From: Niallia circulans NBRC 13626
GTDB taxonomy: Bacteria; Bacillota; Bacilli; Bacillales; Cytobacillaceae
Direction of reading: 5' to 3'
Assembly: GCF_001591585.1 (NCBI RefSeq)
Contig: NZ_BCVE01000008.1
Location: 124,001 to 188,000 of the forward strand
DNA: 64,000 nt
The translations under genes and the position numbers were made by a program. How positions within the stretch are numbered: position 1 is the first letter of the stretch; every line of letters begins with the position of its first letter. Positions 39,001 through 47,196 of the stretch are shown here, one piece after another. Below the pieces are notes generated by a model, which ran no database searches, had not been told where the DNA came from, and saw only the letters and a list, made by a program, of their open reading frames with translations.

Positions 39001-39148
39001 AACTAATTCCGTCAAAAATCGTTGTTTTCCCAGATCCAGTTTTTCCAGAAATAACAAACATAGTACGATTTCCTAAAACAGTAAAATCAATGACTTCTTT
39101 TCGTGCATATGGTCCAAATGCTTGCATCGTTAGCTTTAACGGTCTCAT
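36008..39148 (-). CDS. sbcC: Exonuclease subunit SbcC
   Basis: 1046 residues, an SMC/Rad50-like ATPase. Walker A is KTGSGKTTIFDG near the N-terminus, and the ABC signature LSGGESFKASLALALG and Walker B MFIDEGFGTLD are near the C-terminus. Two long coiled coils are joined at a zinc hook CPVC (about residue 520). With SbcD it forms a nuclease that opens hairpins and processes double-strand ends. Its ATG overlaps the sbcD stop by 4 bases. Confidence 0.95.
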   Translation of the reverse strand: MRPLKLTMQAFGPYARKEVIDFTVLGNRTMFVISGKTGSGKTTIFDGISYAIYGKASGEDRNGPELRSQFAEDSLLTEVSFEFKLKEKRYLITRSPQQEKKKERGDGYTTIGAKAELYTFDAEGNEQLVASSIRDVDEKVREIMQIDSNQFRQILMIPQGEFRRLLTSDSKEKENILQRLFHTEMYKRIEEKLREQAQALKKEVEQKVLLRTNALSKITAVYHQDLITQLESDRENDVAILPLLEQEIVLMGAEIEKIQKKLDRKNKERDSLKQHLYEAESILKQIKLKEELAARLNELNSQQKEYTEKENKINKAQKAALLAQQEEICHHLKKQIDDRNLEEKTIQFNLEKLNIQLTEAEKQLKQEVDKEVERKQLADYLVDLKNMEKDVFRFAEVEGKLRTIKKDLDSIGDKEKLLQTQRKEKEVRIQNMKERLKQLDGIKEMLLENKDKLRNLQSILEKMNDYLEVLNRGMRQKEDAEAKKKLLDNTLRRVEDAKGLVEELEKKWLINQSSILASSLKQDEACPVCGSVHHPDPAINRNHDDNATEEDRKNAKKDFEAIEKEKAKAEAAWLEANTQWKLLAEDAQNKLMKVKDVYPAFTNEESTIAVNTIKSELHRIETEQKRLEEQLTERDKMEQSLVSAEREYQELQSELEKIAVAMRDTTIQYTEHNTTWKNMKDVIPAELRVLSQYKTVWKESSLQLEKLEAQFKLAQEKVQMTKENWQKESVRFESVQKQIKQLTDSLQTEREIFLESMTKQGFPTYRSYSDSKLLEKEVEKLKASVQAYREECRSVSDRLRDLEETLKDITIPNTEDLQNKLKTIIEEADKLQEEHTNMLIKQKENKEIYNQVIEINRQVKDLENQYKLVGHLYDISRGQNAQRITFERYVLASFLDEILLQANSRLNKMTSGRYQLVRKSDRSKGNVQSGLELLVFDQYTGQERHVKTLSGGESFKASLALALGLCDVVQNFAGGISLETMFIDEGFGTLDPESLDQAIETLMDIQNSGRLVGVISHVPELKDRMEIRLEVIAGQTGSTTRFEYLR

Positions 39149-40290
39149 TTAGCACCCTCCTCTCTTAGAACCTGATTAATAACCGAAGTCATCCATTCCT
39201 GTTTTTCTTGCGTAAAATCAGCTGTTGTCATTTCTTCATAAAAAGAAGCAAATAACTCTAGTTCGTTTTTTTGAACTTCTTTTTGAACTTGTAAAATACT
39301 CTTTTCTTTCCGGTCTTTGTTTTCTATTTTTCTTTCTAAATGAAGGACATTCGGATAGACTTGTCGTAATTTTTGTATCGGATCAAGTATTGCCCCTTCA
39401 TCAAGTAATGTAATTTTTAGATAATCATCTACTTTTTGCTGCTGATAATAGGAAACGTCTAGCAATTCTTCTAAGTGGCCTTCTAATTCTCGCATATCTC
39501 TTTTCGGCATAAGCGTTTGATAATTTTGCGTGAAATTCCCTTTTTCATCTATTTCAATAATAGATACTGACTTCTTTTGGTTTGCCTCGGAAAAAGAGTA
39601 TTTCATTAGTGATCCTGAGTACTTTACAGTTGGATGATGAATAGCATCTGGACTATGTAAATGTCCCAATGCTGTATAAGAGAAGGGCGCAAATAATTCC
39701 GCACCGACACATCCAGATCCGCCTACAGATAATATTCTCTCAGAATCTGTTGTTTTTCCGCCAAGTACAAAACTATGCCCTATGAATACATTTGGCTCAT
39801 TTACATTTAAATTACTTTCAATCTTGCCGATGATTGCTTTCATAGCATCATGATGATTAAGGATAGTATCGTCCGCTAATAATTTTCTTACCACTACTGG
39901 CTCACAGTATGGCACTAAATAAAAATTCACTCCTGAAAATGAAATCGGAATAAAGCTATTTTCTATTTTACCGTTTAAATAAAAACGATTCTTCTGATAC
40001 CAAGAGCTACCAAAAGATAATCTTTCTGCACTATCATGATTACCGGAAATAGCAAGAATCGGAGTATTTAACTCGACATTAATAAAATATAATACTTCAT
40101 CCAATAGATTCACTGCATCAGTCGGAGGAATCGAGCGATCATATAAATCACCAGCAATAATAACTGCATCTGGTTTTTCTTTCTCCACTAGTTCCATAAA
40201 TTGTGCTAGCATAAATCTTTGGTCCTCTGTCATGTATAAACCATGCACTAATTTTCCTAAATGCCAATCGGCTGTATGAATAAATTTCAT
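39145..40290 (-). CDS. sbcD: Exonuclease subunit SbcD
   Basis: 381 residues, an Mre11-like phosphoesterase. All five family motifs are visible: HTADWHLGK, IIAGDLYDR, ISGNHDSAE, IGHSF and LGHLHSPD. ATG 40290 is 6 bases after GAGGTG; GTG 40299 is part of that site. It is the first gene of the sbcDC operon. The addAB genes that often precede it in Bacillus are not here. Confidence 0.95.
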   Translation of the reverse strand: MKFIHTADWHLGKLVHGLYMTEDQRFMLAQFMELVEKEKPDAVIIAGDLYDRSIPPTDAVNLLDEVLYFINVELNTPILAISGNHDSAERLSFGSSWYQKNRFYLNGKIENSFIPISFSGVNFYLVPYCEPVVVRKLLADDTILNHHDAMKAIIGKIESNLNVNEPNVFIGHSFVLGGKTTDSERILSVGGSGCVGAELFAPFSYTALGHLHSPDAIHHPTVKYSGSLMKYSFSEANQKKSVSIIEIDEKGNFTQNYQTLMPKRDMRELEGHLEELLDVSYYQQQKVDDYLKITLLDEGAILDPIQKLRQVYPNVLHLERKIENKDRKEKSILQVQKEVQKNELELFASFYEEMTTADFTQEKQEWMTSVINQVLREEGAK

Positions 40291-40464
40291 TACATTCACC
40301 TCTATGTTTGAAAAAACTACTTACACTTTTTTTGTATATTCATTATAAATAAAAGAATATATTCTTTTATTATAACAAACTATGAAAAGATGAGGATGTG
40401 GGAGAAGGAGTAAATCAATTATTTCTATAAAAGGAGTCATTATTCGTTTGACAGATTATCAAAA

Positions 40465-40500
40465 GAAAAAGGCCAAACCAATTTTTTGGTCTGACCTTTT
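40465..40500. terminator. Terminator of the cold-shock gene
   Basis: AAAAAGGCCAAACCA pairs with TGGTCTGACCTTTT around ATTTTT, with T-runs on both sides, 21 bases past the csp stop. Confidence 0.85.
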
Positions 40501-40521
40501 ATATATGAAGAATAGCTATCC

Positions 40522-40722
40522 TTATATTTTAGTAACGTTAGCTGCTTGAGGTCCACGAGCACCTTCAACAACTTCAAATGATACGTCTTGGCCTTCTTCT
40601 AGAGATTTAAAGCCTTCTACTTGAATCGCTGAGTAGTGTACAAATACGTCATTACCATCTTCAGCTTCAATGAATCCAAACCCTTTTTCTGCATTAAACC
40701 ATTTTACTTTACCGTTTTTCAT
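40522..40722 (-). CDS. csp: Cold-shock protein
   Basis: 66 residues, a single OB-fold that binds single-stranded RNA and DNA. RNP1 KGFGFIE and RNP2 VFVHYSAI are intact. It acts as an RNA chaperone on cold shift. The start follows TTAGGAGGA. A leader of about 135 bases separates it from its promoter, as usual in this family. Confidence 0.95.
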   Translation of the reverse strand: MKNGKVKWFNAEKGFGFIEAEDGNDVFVHYSAIQVEGFKSLEEGQDVSFEVVEGARGPQAANVTKI

Positions 40723-40864
40723 GTAAAAAAATCCTCCTAAAAAAGCTTGCTAGCTTCATCTTTAAATTACCATTTTCACGCATAAGCATTTGGCTATTAA
40801 TCTCTCATTTTAAGTTGTTGATTGAATAAATAACATACTAAATACGTCAATAACGGTTAATGTA

Positions 40865-40893
40865 AATTTAACATTTTTAACTATTATTGTCAA
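40865..40893 (-). promoter_or_regulatory. Sigma-A promoter of the cold-shock gene with long leader
   Basis: On the minus strand TTGACA (40893-40888) and TAAATT (40870-40865) are 17 bases apart. The resulting leader of about 135 bases is AT-rich and is the likely cold-responsive 5' UTR. The rest of 40894-41110 shows no gene. Confidence 0.55.
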
Positions 40894-41111
40894 TAGAAAA
40901 CCCTTTCATTTTTCGGATAATTATAATTTCTGGTCATTTTTTAAGCGATTTACTACTTTTTGATTAATTCTGGTAAACTCTGAATAGATTTTATCATTAT
41001 ATCTAGCTTTGTTTCGATACGATTCAGCAGATAAAAGCTGATAACTATCGGAAACCCTACTTGGCTTATAAATGATATAACCTCATCCACTCTGAACGCC
41101 TCCCAATAAAG

Positions 41112-41160
41112 TTACCTATTACGTTTTAGGTGTATCAATTATTCCCAGCGTAATAGGTAA
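41112..41160. repeat. Perfect 12-bp inverted repeat
   Basis: TTACCTATTACG (41112-41123) and CGTAATAGGTAA (41149-41160) are separated by 25 bases. It lies just past the stop of the DUF2922 gene. With a long loop and no T-run it is a poor terminator; a protein-binding or recombination site is equally possible. Confidence 0.5.
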
Positions 41161-41183
41161 ACTGTTAACTTGCTATTTATACG

Positions 41184-41399
41184 TTAAATTTCATAATCTG
41201 TAATCTTTCTTTCCACTAGTCGAATTCCTTTTACCGCCGTTAAATCACCGTTATTTGAAGTAAAAACTTTGGATGCAATAATACTTTGCATGACAGATAA
41301 TATTTCTTCAGACTTAACTGGTTCAATCGGACTTTCAAGGGATAATTTTGAACTTTTACCATTATTCGTTTCAAATGTTATCTCTAGTGTTTTTGCCAT
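41184..41399 (-). CDS. DUF2922 family protein
   Basis: 71 residues, mostly beta (LEITFETNNGKSSKLSLESP at the start, VKGIRLVERK near the end). Proteins of this family occur in Bacillaceae next to a DUF1659 protein, as here, 42 bases apart. The start follows AAAGGAG. No function is established. Confidence 0.75.
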   Translation of the reverse strand: MAKTLEITFETNNGKSSKLSLESPIEPVKSEEILSVMQSIIASKVFTSNNGDLTAVKGIRLVERKITDYEI

Positions 41400-41441
41400 T
41401 ATGATTTCTCCTTTCTATTTTTTTCTCTAATGTGTAAATCA

Positions 41442-41669
41442 CTAAGCTTCTACTTCTACAATTTCTGAAATATCATTTCGTTCAACTGAATATAAAGAAT
41501 AGGTCACTAATGATGCCAGTCCTTGTGCAGCTGCGTAAATTTGTTCTGGAGTAGCTGTTTCATTTAAATTTCTAAACGTCTTTATTACAAGATTCGGATC
41601 CCCATTTTCTTTCATCCCATTTAGAAAAGCCAACTTTAAACTTGCTTCATTCCAAAGTGCCTGTGCCAT
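41442..41669 (-). CDS. DUF1659 family protein
   Basis: 75 residues: KLAFLNGMKENGDPNLVIKT then ATPEQIYAAAQGLASL, the usual DUF1659 pattern. It forms a two-gene operon with the DUF2922 gene and is divergent from a phage-type holin gene, an association that suggests a phage-derived module. Start after AGGAGGTGA. Confidence 0.75.
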   Translation of the reverse strand: MAQALWNEASLKLAFLNGMKENGDPNLVIKTFRNLNETATPEQIYAAAQGLASLVTYSLYSVERNDISEIVEVEA

Positions 41670-41839
41670 TGCCTCTCACCTCCTTTCAACTATTACATAG
41701 AGAGAAAAAGACAAAAAGGACAGTTGTTTTTTTACAAGCATGCTAATAGTACTTTCTGAAATGAGAATGGTTATGTAAACAATCAGATTTTCTCATCATT
41801 GCATATGATAATCATGTAAAATAAAGGAGGGAAGATACT

Positions 41840-42103
41840 TTGGAATGGTTACAGGGTTTTCTACTAGAACATTATTATATATTAGTACCTGTCCTATGGA
41901 TTATTGGCTATGCGCTTAAACAAACCCCCATTATCTCTGATTGGTTGATCATTTGGATTCTTCTTCTAACCTCCATTTCCTTAGCTGCTTTTGCTTATGG
42001 AATGACATTTGAAGCTATAACAAATGGAATTATCGCAACAGGCGTATCTGTATTTGGACACCAGCTTGTAAAACAGACGATTTTTAAGGATAAATCCAAA
42101 TAG
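41840..42103 (+). CDS. Phage holin-like small membrane protein
   Basis: 87 residues with three predicted membrane helices (about 10-28, 34-53, 57-75) and a charged tail KDKSK. It resembles the holin 5_2 type of Bacillus phage and chromosome. The start is TTG 41840, 9 bases after AAAGGAGG. In a chromosome setting it may be a domesticated holin rather than part of a working prophage. Confidence 0.65.
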   Translation: MEWLQGFLLEHYYILVPVLWIIGYALKQTPIISDWLIIWILLLTSISLAAFAYGMTFEAITNGIIATGVSVFGHQLVKQTIFKDKSK

Positions 42104-42150
42104 TAATGATGACAAATTAAAGTAGGACTGCTCGATGAAGGATCTATCAC

Positions 42151-42205
42151 GATAAGAGTCGATTTCCTTTTGGCTACTGCAAAAGAATAATCGACTCTAT
42201 CATTT
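42151..42205 (+). terminator. Terminator of the holin-like gene
   Basis: AGAGTCGATT and AATCGACTCT pair perfectly around a 24-base loop, with flanking GAT/ATC pairs and AT-rich sequence after it. Confidence 0.6.
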
Positions 42206-42285
42206 AAATTTTTGAATCGTTGAATCCACTTATTGTGTTATAAAAAATTAATATAAATTTACATATTATAATTGGAGTGGTCTAG

Positions 42286-42825
42286 TTGAAGAAAGTTTAT
42301 ATTATAAGACATTGTGAGGCTGAAGGCCAGCTGTCAGAAGCACACCTTACGGATAAAGGATTTAAACAAGCAATAGAAATATCTAATTTTTTTGCTAAAA
42401 TTAATATCGACCGTATTATTTCGAGTCCTTATAAGCGTGCTATTCAATCGATACAGCCACTTGCAACGCGATTAAATCTGGAGATAGAGATTAATAGAAA
42501 ATTAACAGAGCGTGTATTAAGCACTGAAAGTCTTTCTGACTGGTTAGATAAATTAAAAGCAACATTTGAAGATATTGAGTTAACATTTAAAGGTGGAGAG
42601 TCCAGTCAGGAAGCAATGAAACGAATAGTAAATATTGTAGAAGACGTTTTTAACAGTGAATCTGAAAATACACTTATTGTTACACATGGGAATCTAATGT
42701 CATTACTTTTAAATTTTTATAATAAAAATTTCGGGTTTGAGGATTGGCAAAATCTTAGTAATCCTGACATATACCTTTTAAAAAATGTCGGTAATAAAGT
42801 AATTTATGAACGTTTATGGAAATAA
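42286..42825 (+). CDS. Histidine phosphatase family protein
   Basis: 179 residues. The phosphohistidine loop is IIRHCEAEG (RHG variant RHC), then SSPYKRAIQS with the substrate Arg, and a late VTHGNLMS with the second His. The start is TTG 42286 after GGAGTGG. The substrate may be a sugar phosphate or similar small molecule. It is transcribed alone. Confidence 0.85.
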   Translation: MKKVYIIRHCEAEGQLSEAHLTDKGFKQAIEISNFFAKINIDRIISSPYKRAIQSIQPLATRLNLEIEINRKLTERVLSTESLSDWLDKLKATFEDIELTFKGGESSQEAMKRIVNIVEDVFNSESENTLIVTHGNLMSLLLNFYNKNFGFEDWQNLSNPDIYLLKNVGNKVIYERLWK

Positions 42826-42989
42826 AAAATAGCATAAGTTCAGGTAGATTATGAATCTTATCATCTGCTTTTGATTAGCCCAAAACCGCGACAAATGTAA
42901 GAAACTTGCTGCTGTCTATTAATTCAATCACCTTTATTATTTCTAATCTTTGTATATGTATTGACCTCTTTCTCCATCTCTTTTAGCTA

Positions 42990-43026
42990 AAAAACTAGCT
43001 GGATATGTAATCATCCAGCTAGTTTT
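42990..43026. terminator. Strong bidirectional terminator
   Basis: AAAAACTAGCTGGAT and ATCCAGCTAGTTTTT pair perfectly around ATGTAATC-like loop bases, ahead of the ccdC stop. Confidence 0.9.
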
Positions 43027-43036
43027 TGTGTGTATG

Positions 43037-43510
43037 TTAATTAGTTGTACTTAAATTCTTTGTTAATTTTTTATAGTTAATAAACATGGCAATTCTCCAT
43101 GGAACAATCATACAAAAAGCAAGCATCCAAAACATGCCTCCTAATGGGCCAACATCGATGGAACTACTTAGAATAAACTTGGCCACAATTCTAATTGCTA
43201 AAAGTCCAAATAATATATAGATAAATGCTTTTGAATTAATTAAATATATATCATTATCTTTTATTTCAAATTTTGTTGTTTTAATTAATAAAAAAGAAAA
43301 CAAGATTCCAGCAATGGCTGCTTCTAAAATTTCTTGTCCACTAATACGAAAGTATGGAAAAATAAACATTAAAGCTCCAGTACTCATAAAAAAAGGCGGC
43401 AATATAATTTTCTTTGGTGAAACTGGCTTTTTAGCCGCTTTCATTCTCATAACCATAAAAAAGACGCCCATAAACACTGCGATACATGTTGAAATTATGA
43501 CAGAAGTCAT
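43037..43510 (-). CDS. ccdC: Cytochrome c biogenesis-linked membrane protein CcdC
   Basis: 157 residues with five predicted membrane helices. It matches B. subtilis YneJ/CcdC, which lies downstream of ccdA and yneI in the same order as here. The conserved parts are KKPVSPKKIILPPFFMSTG and the C-terminal ARG/LYS-rich tail. It is not strictly needed for cytochrome c synthesis in B. subtilis; its function remains unclear. Confidence 0.85.
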   Translation of the reverse strand: MTSVIISTCIAVFMGVFFMVMRMKAAKKPVSPKKIILPPFFMSTGALMFIFPYFRISGQEILEAAIAGILFSFLLIKTTKFEIKDNDIYLINSKAFIYILFGLLAIRIVAKFILSSSIDVGPLGGMFWMLAFCMIVPWRIAMFINYKKLTKNLSTTN

Positions 43511-43659
43511 AGAAAAACCCCTTTACTAACCTTTTATCAATGCTTTAGAATACTTTTAATCTTACCATTAAGATAAGTACGCTGTCTATTTATATAAATA
43601 GACACAAAGAAAAACGGATACGATTATATCATATCCTCTAAAAGCATTTACTATATTTG

Positions 43660-44019
43660 TTATTTTAAAACTCGATTTATTGCATCTAATACTCGGGTAT
43701 CATCAAAAGGCTTCACAATAAAATCCTTCGCACCAGCTTCAATTGCTTCTACCACCATTTTTTGCTGGCCCATTGCTGAACACATAATAATTTTTGCCTG
43801 GGGAAATTCTTTCTTAATTTCTTTAACTGCGTCTAATCCGTTCATCTCTGGCATTGTAATATCCATTGTGACCAAATCTGGATCCAATTCACGGTATAAT
43901 CTTATTGCTTCCTTCCCGTTTTCCCCTTCTCCAACAACTTCATGATTCGCTCTAGTTAAAATGTTTGAGAGTGTTAATCTCATAAACTTTGCATCATCCA
44001 CAATCAATATTCGAGCCAT
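43660..44019 (-). CDS. yneI: CheY-like response regulator YneI
   Basis: 119 residues, a receiver domain without output domain. The acidic pair is VDDAK, the phospho-acceptor Asp is in LVTMDITMPEMNG (about 54), the switch Thr/Ser is in IMCSAMG and the Lys in IVKPFDD. It lies between ccdA and ccdC as in B. subtilis. The partner kinase is not in the window. Confidence 0.9.
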   Translation of the reverse strand: MARILIVDDAKFMRLTLSNILTRANHEVVGEGENGKEAIRLYRELDPDLVTMDITMPEMNGLDAVKEIKKEFPQAKIIMCSAMGQQKMVVEAIEAGAKDFIVKPFDDTRVLDAINRVLK

Positions 44020-44222
44020 CTTACTTCCTCCTCAACAACCGAAAACACCATATCTAATAGGTAAATAAATTAATAATACCTATCCAATATAGCGAATCTT
44101 TATCATAATTTCAATGTATTTCGGCATTATTCTTTACAAATCATGGGATAAAATTATGTAATTCATCCTATTATAAATATCATACTATTGTGCTTATAGA
44201 GTATTATAGCGTGGAAAAATGA

Positions 44223-44927
44223 TTAAAAACCTTGAAAATCACCAAAAATTGGTGAGATAACACGTGTTAACCATTTCATTCCGTCTACAAACAATAATAT
44301 TCCCATCACAATCATAAAAAATCCGCCAATTTTCGTCCACTGCACACTATACTTTTTAAGCATATTCCAATGAGAAATAAAAAAGGATAAAAAAATAAAT
44401 GGGAGTGCAAATCCGATAATATATGCACCTAAATAAAGTAAGCTTGTTTCTGGATGCAGGCTTGCTAAAGATAGAACTGCTGCTAGAATCGGTCCGTTGC
44501 AGGGAGTCCACCCTGCCGCAAAACTTAATCCAATCAAAATAGATCCTAGATAACCAGTTGGTCTTGTCTTAAAAGAAAACCGATATTCTTTCATTAACCA
44601 TTTAGGCTTTATTAATCCAATGATAGTAAGACCAAAGAATATGATGATAAGTGAACCAATTTTTCTTATCTCTTCTTGATATACTTTAAAATATTCTCCG
44701 ATCAAGGAGGAACCAAAACCAAGGGCGATAAAAATAATCGAAAACCCTAAAAGAAATAGAATTGTATGTAGAAAACTAGCATTATTAAGTATTTTCCCCT
44801 CTTTTAACTCCCCGCTAGACATTCCGGTAATATAGGATAAATAGGCAGGATATAATGGTAAACAGCATGGAGAAATAAAACTCAAAAAACCTGCGCCTAA
44901 TGCAATAAAAAAATTTATATCTACCAC
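44223..44927 (-). CDS. ccdA: Cytochrome c biogenesis protein CcdA
   Basis: 234 residues with six membrane helices. The two redox cysteines that carry electrons across the membrane are in SPCCLPLYP (with an extra Cys) and WTPCNGP. It passes reducing power to extracytoplasmic thioredoxin-like proteins such as ResA and StoA, needed for cytochrome c and spore cortex. It heads the ccdA-yneI-ccdC cluster; in B. subtilis yneF is directly before it. Confidence 0.92.
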   Translation of the reverse strand: MVDINFFIALGAGFLSFISPCCLPLYPAYLSYITGMSSGELKEGKILNNASFLHTILFLLGFSIIFIALGFGSSLIGEYFKVYQEEIRKIGSLIIIFFGLTIIGLIKPKWLMKEYRFSFKTRPTGYLGSILIGLSFAAGWTPCNGPILAAVLSLASLHPETSLLYLGAYIIGFALPFIFLSFFISHWNMLKKYSVQWTKIGGFFMIVMGILLFVDGMKWLTRVISPIFGDFQGF

Positions 44928-45097
44928 TATTTATCTCTCCTCTCTCCAATTCCTATAACTATATGCTTGTACAGTCTATTTATGTATCTTTGCGATATTT
45001 TTGCATTTACTTCCAAAAATAGATATAATTAAGTAAATTAATTTCCACTATTAACATTTATTAAATAACAGAATTTAGACGGAAAGGAAAATTAACC

Positions 45098-45298
45098 ATG
45101 CTAAAAAAGCAATTGCTTACTCAAATTGAATTAAAGCGTACAGAGCTTATTGAGATTGCTATGAAACATGGTTTTTCATCTTCCTCAGCCATTATATGCA
45201 GTCAAGAATTAGATGTATTACTAAATAAATATAATGAAATAAATCTCAAAAATGAGTTTCCTGCTTTCCGAGAATCAAAAAAACAATGGAATATGTAA
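45098..45298 (+). CDS. Spo0E-like aspartyl-phosphate phosphatase
   Basis: 66 residues, two helices. The family motif SQELDVLLNKY is present and is the part that acts on the receiver Asp. Such proteins remove phosphate from Spo0A and delay sporulation. The start follows GGAAAGGAAA. It is divergent from ccdA. Confidence 0.85.
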   Translation: MLKKQLLTQIELKRTELIEIAMKHGFSSSSAIICSQELDVLLNKYNEINLKNEFPAFRESKKQWNM

Positions 45299-45313
45299 AA
45301 GAGAAAGAAACAA

Positions 45314-45358
45314 AAAAACCGAAGTTCATTGCTAAATTAGCGAACTTCGGTTTAATTT
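45314..45358. terminator. Bidirectional terminator
   Basis: AAACCGAAGTTC and GAACTTCGGTTT pair, with GCTAA/TTAGC inside; flanked by A and T runs. It serves the Spo0E-like gene and the convergent ABC operon. Confidence 0.8.
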
Positions 45359-45384
45359 TGTACTGCTAAAGCGAAACCAAATAT

Positions 45385-47196
45385 CTATGTTAGTTCCACT
45401 TTATCTTCTACTGTCTCTTCAATAGAATCGGCAGCTCCATTTTGTAGTAGATACATTTTATAATACAATCCTTTTTGTTGCAGAAGTTGTTGATGGTTAC
45501 CCTTTTCCACAATGTTTCCTTTGTGAAGCACTAAGATTAAATCTGCATCTTGAATGGTAGAAAGGCGATGAGCGATGGCGATGGTTGTTCTGCCTTTACG
45601 CATTTTCGATAATGCAAGTTGAATAGCTTCTTCCGTTTCTGTATCAATATTGGCTGTTGCTTCATCCAATATTAGTACTTTCGGATTTGTCAAAATGGTT
45701 CTCGCAAATGCAATAAGCTGGCGCTGTCCACTTGAAAAAGCAGAACCTCTTTCTACCACTTTATGATTATATTGATCTTCTAGCTTTTCAATGAATTGAT
45801 TAGCTTGCACAAACTTAGCTGCTTCGATAACTTCTTTCTCCGTTACTTCCTTATTATATAAACGAATATTATCTGTTACTGTTCCATAAAATAGGAATGG
45901 ATCTTGAAGTACTAACCCCATTTTTTCCCTAAGTTCTCTTTTACTGAAAGACTTTAATGATTTGCCGTCAATCAGAATTTCCCCTTTTCCAAAATCGTAA
46001 AACCGCATAAGTAGATTGACAATAGAACTCTTTCCACTTCCTGTATGTCCTACTAATGCAACAGTTTCCCCTTCTTTAGCCGTAAATGAAATGTTTTTCA
46101 ACACATCTTGTTTCCCATCATAAGAAAAGGTGACATCCTTAAATTCTATCACACCATTTTCAATTTTATTTTTGCTATCAGAAACGAGAGTTGGCTCCAT
46201 ATCTTCTTCATCTAATACGGTAAATACGCGAAAGGCAGATACAATTGCTTGTTGATAAAGTGATAGGCGCATCATCATATTATTGACTGGTTCAAAAAAA
46301 CGATCTAAATAACTTACAAAGGCATATAATACCCCAATTTCAATCGGATTGTTAAAAGAAGATATTCCAAAATAGCTTAAAACAAGAATAAGCCCAAGTA
46401 CGTAAACAAGGTCAATGGCAGGTCTGAGGAGTAACCCTTCTAACTTGATATTACGCATTCCTGCTTGATAGTGCTTAGTATTAATATCATCGAACTCATT
46501 TTTCAATCTTCTTTCTTGTCTAAATACTTGGATTATATTCATTCCTTGTAAAGATTCACTAAGTTTTGCATTTAATTGGCTTAATCGTTCTCTTATATCT
46601 TGGTAGAAGCTTGAGCTATATTTCCGATACGTATAAATAATAAATCCTAAGATTGGCAGTAAAATTAAACAGATTGCCCCAAGCTTAACATTCAAAACAA
46701 ACATAGCAATAATAATACCGAAAATCATAAATCCGCTTTGAATAAAAGTCGCAAGGACACTGACAAACATATCTTTAATTGCTTCTGTATCATTTGTTAC
46801 TCTGGAGACGATACTTCCAGCGGGTATTTTGTCAAAATAGCGGAGTCCAAGTGTATGAATCTTCGAAAATATATCAACTCTAAGCTGTTGAATAATATAT
46901 AAAGCAATTTCTTGAAACTTATATAATTGAAAATACATAATGACTACATTCATTATTTGGATAAAAATATAGGTAATTCCCAAAACAGTTAATGGCTGAA
47001 CCACTAAATTTCTTGGTGTTAAGTAATCATCTATAAAGACTTTAATTAAGTAGGGTCCTGCTAATTCGCCCAATGTCGATAAAATTAAGAGGCCGAATGC
47101 AATCATAACCGCTTTTTTATGTGGTTTTATATAACCTAGTAATCGAAATAATACTTTTCTTTGCTGTTCACTTGTGAGTTTAATTGTTTTATCCAT
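45385..47196 (-). CDS. Heterodimeric ABC exporter subunit, canonical Walker B
   Basis: 603 residues: six membrane helices (about 30-310) and a nucleotide-binding domain from about 340. Walker A is VGHTGSGKSSI. The Walker B ends in ILDEATANID with the catalytic Glu intact, but the signature is degenerate, AFSSGQRQL instead of LSGGQ. This matches the YfiC/LmrD/BmrD side of heterodimeric multidrug exporters. It overlaps its partner by 8 bases. Substrate unknown. Confidence 0.9.
   Translation of the reverse strand: MDKTIKLTSEQQRKVLFRLLGYIKPHKKAVMIAFGLLILSTLGELAGPYLIKVFIDDYLTPRNLVVQPLTVLGITYIFIQIMNVVIMYFQLYKFQEIALYIIQQLRVDIFSKIHTLGLRYFDKIPAGSIVSRVTNDTEAIKDMFVSVLATFIQSGFMIFGIIIAMFVLNVKLGAICLILLPILGFIIYTYRKYSSSFYQDIRERLSQLNAKLSESLQGMNIIQVFRQERRLKNEFDDINTKHYQAGMRNIKLEGLLLRPAIDLVYVLGLILVLSYFGISSFNNPIEIGVLYAFVSYLDRFFEPVNNMMMRLSLYQQAIVSAFRVFTVLDEEDMEPTLVSDSKNKIENGVIEFKDVTFSYDGKQDVLKNISFTAKEGETVALVGHTGSGKSSIVNLLMRFYDFGKGEILIDGKSLKSFSKRELREKMGLVLQDPFLFYGTVTDNIRLYNKEVTEKEVIEAAKFVQANQFIEKLEDQYNHKVVERGSAFSSGQRQLIAFARTILTNPKVLILDEATANIDTETEEAIQLALSKMRKGRTTIAIAHRLSTIQDADLILVLHKGNIVEKGNHQQLLQQKGLYYKMYLLQNGAADSIEETVEDKVELT

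Noticed and set aside
41840-42103. Working prophage around the holin-like gene
   Set aside because: No integrase, structural, portal or endolysin gene is within reach.
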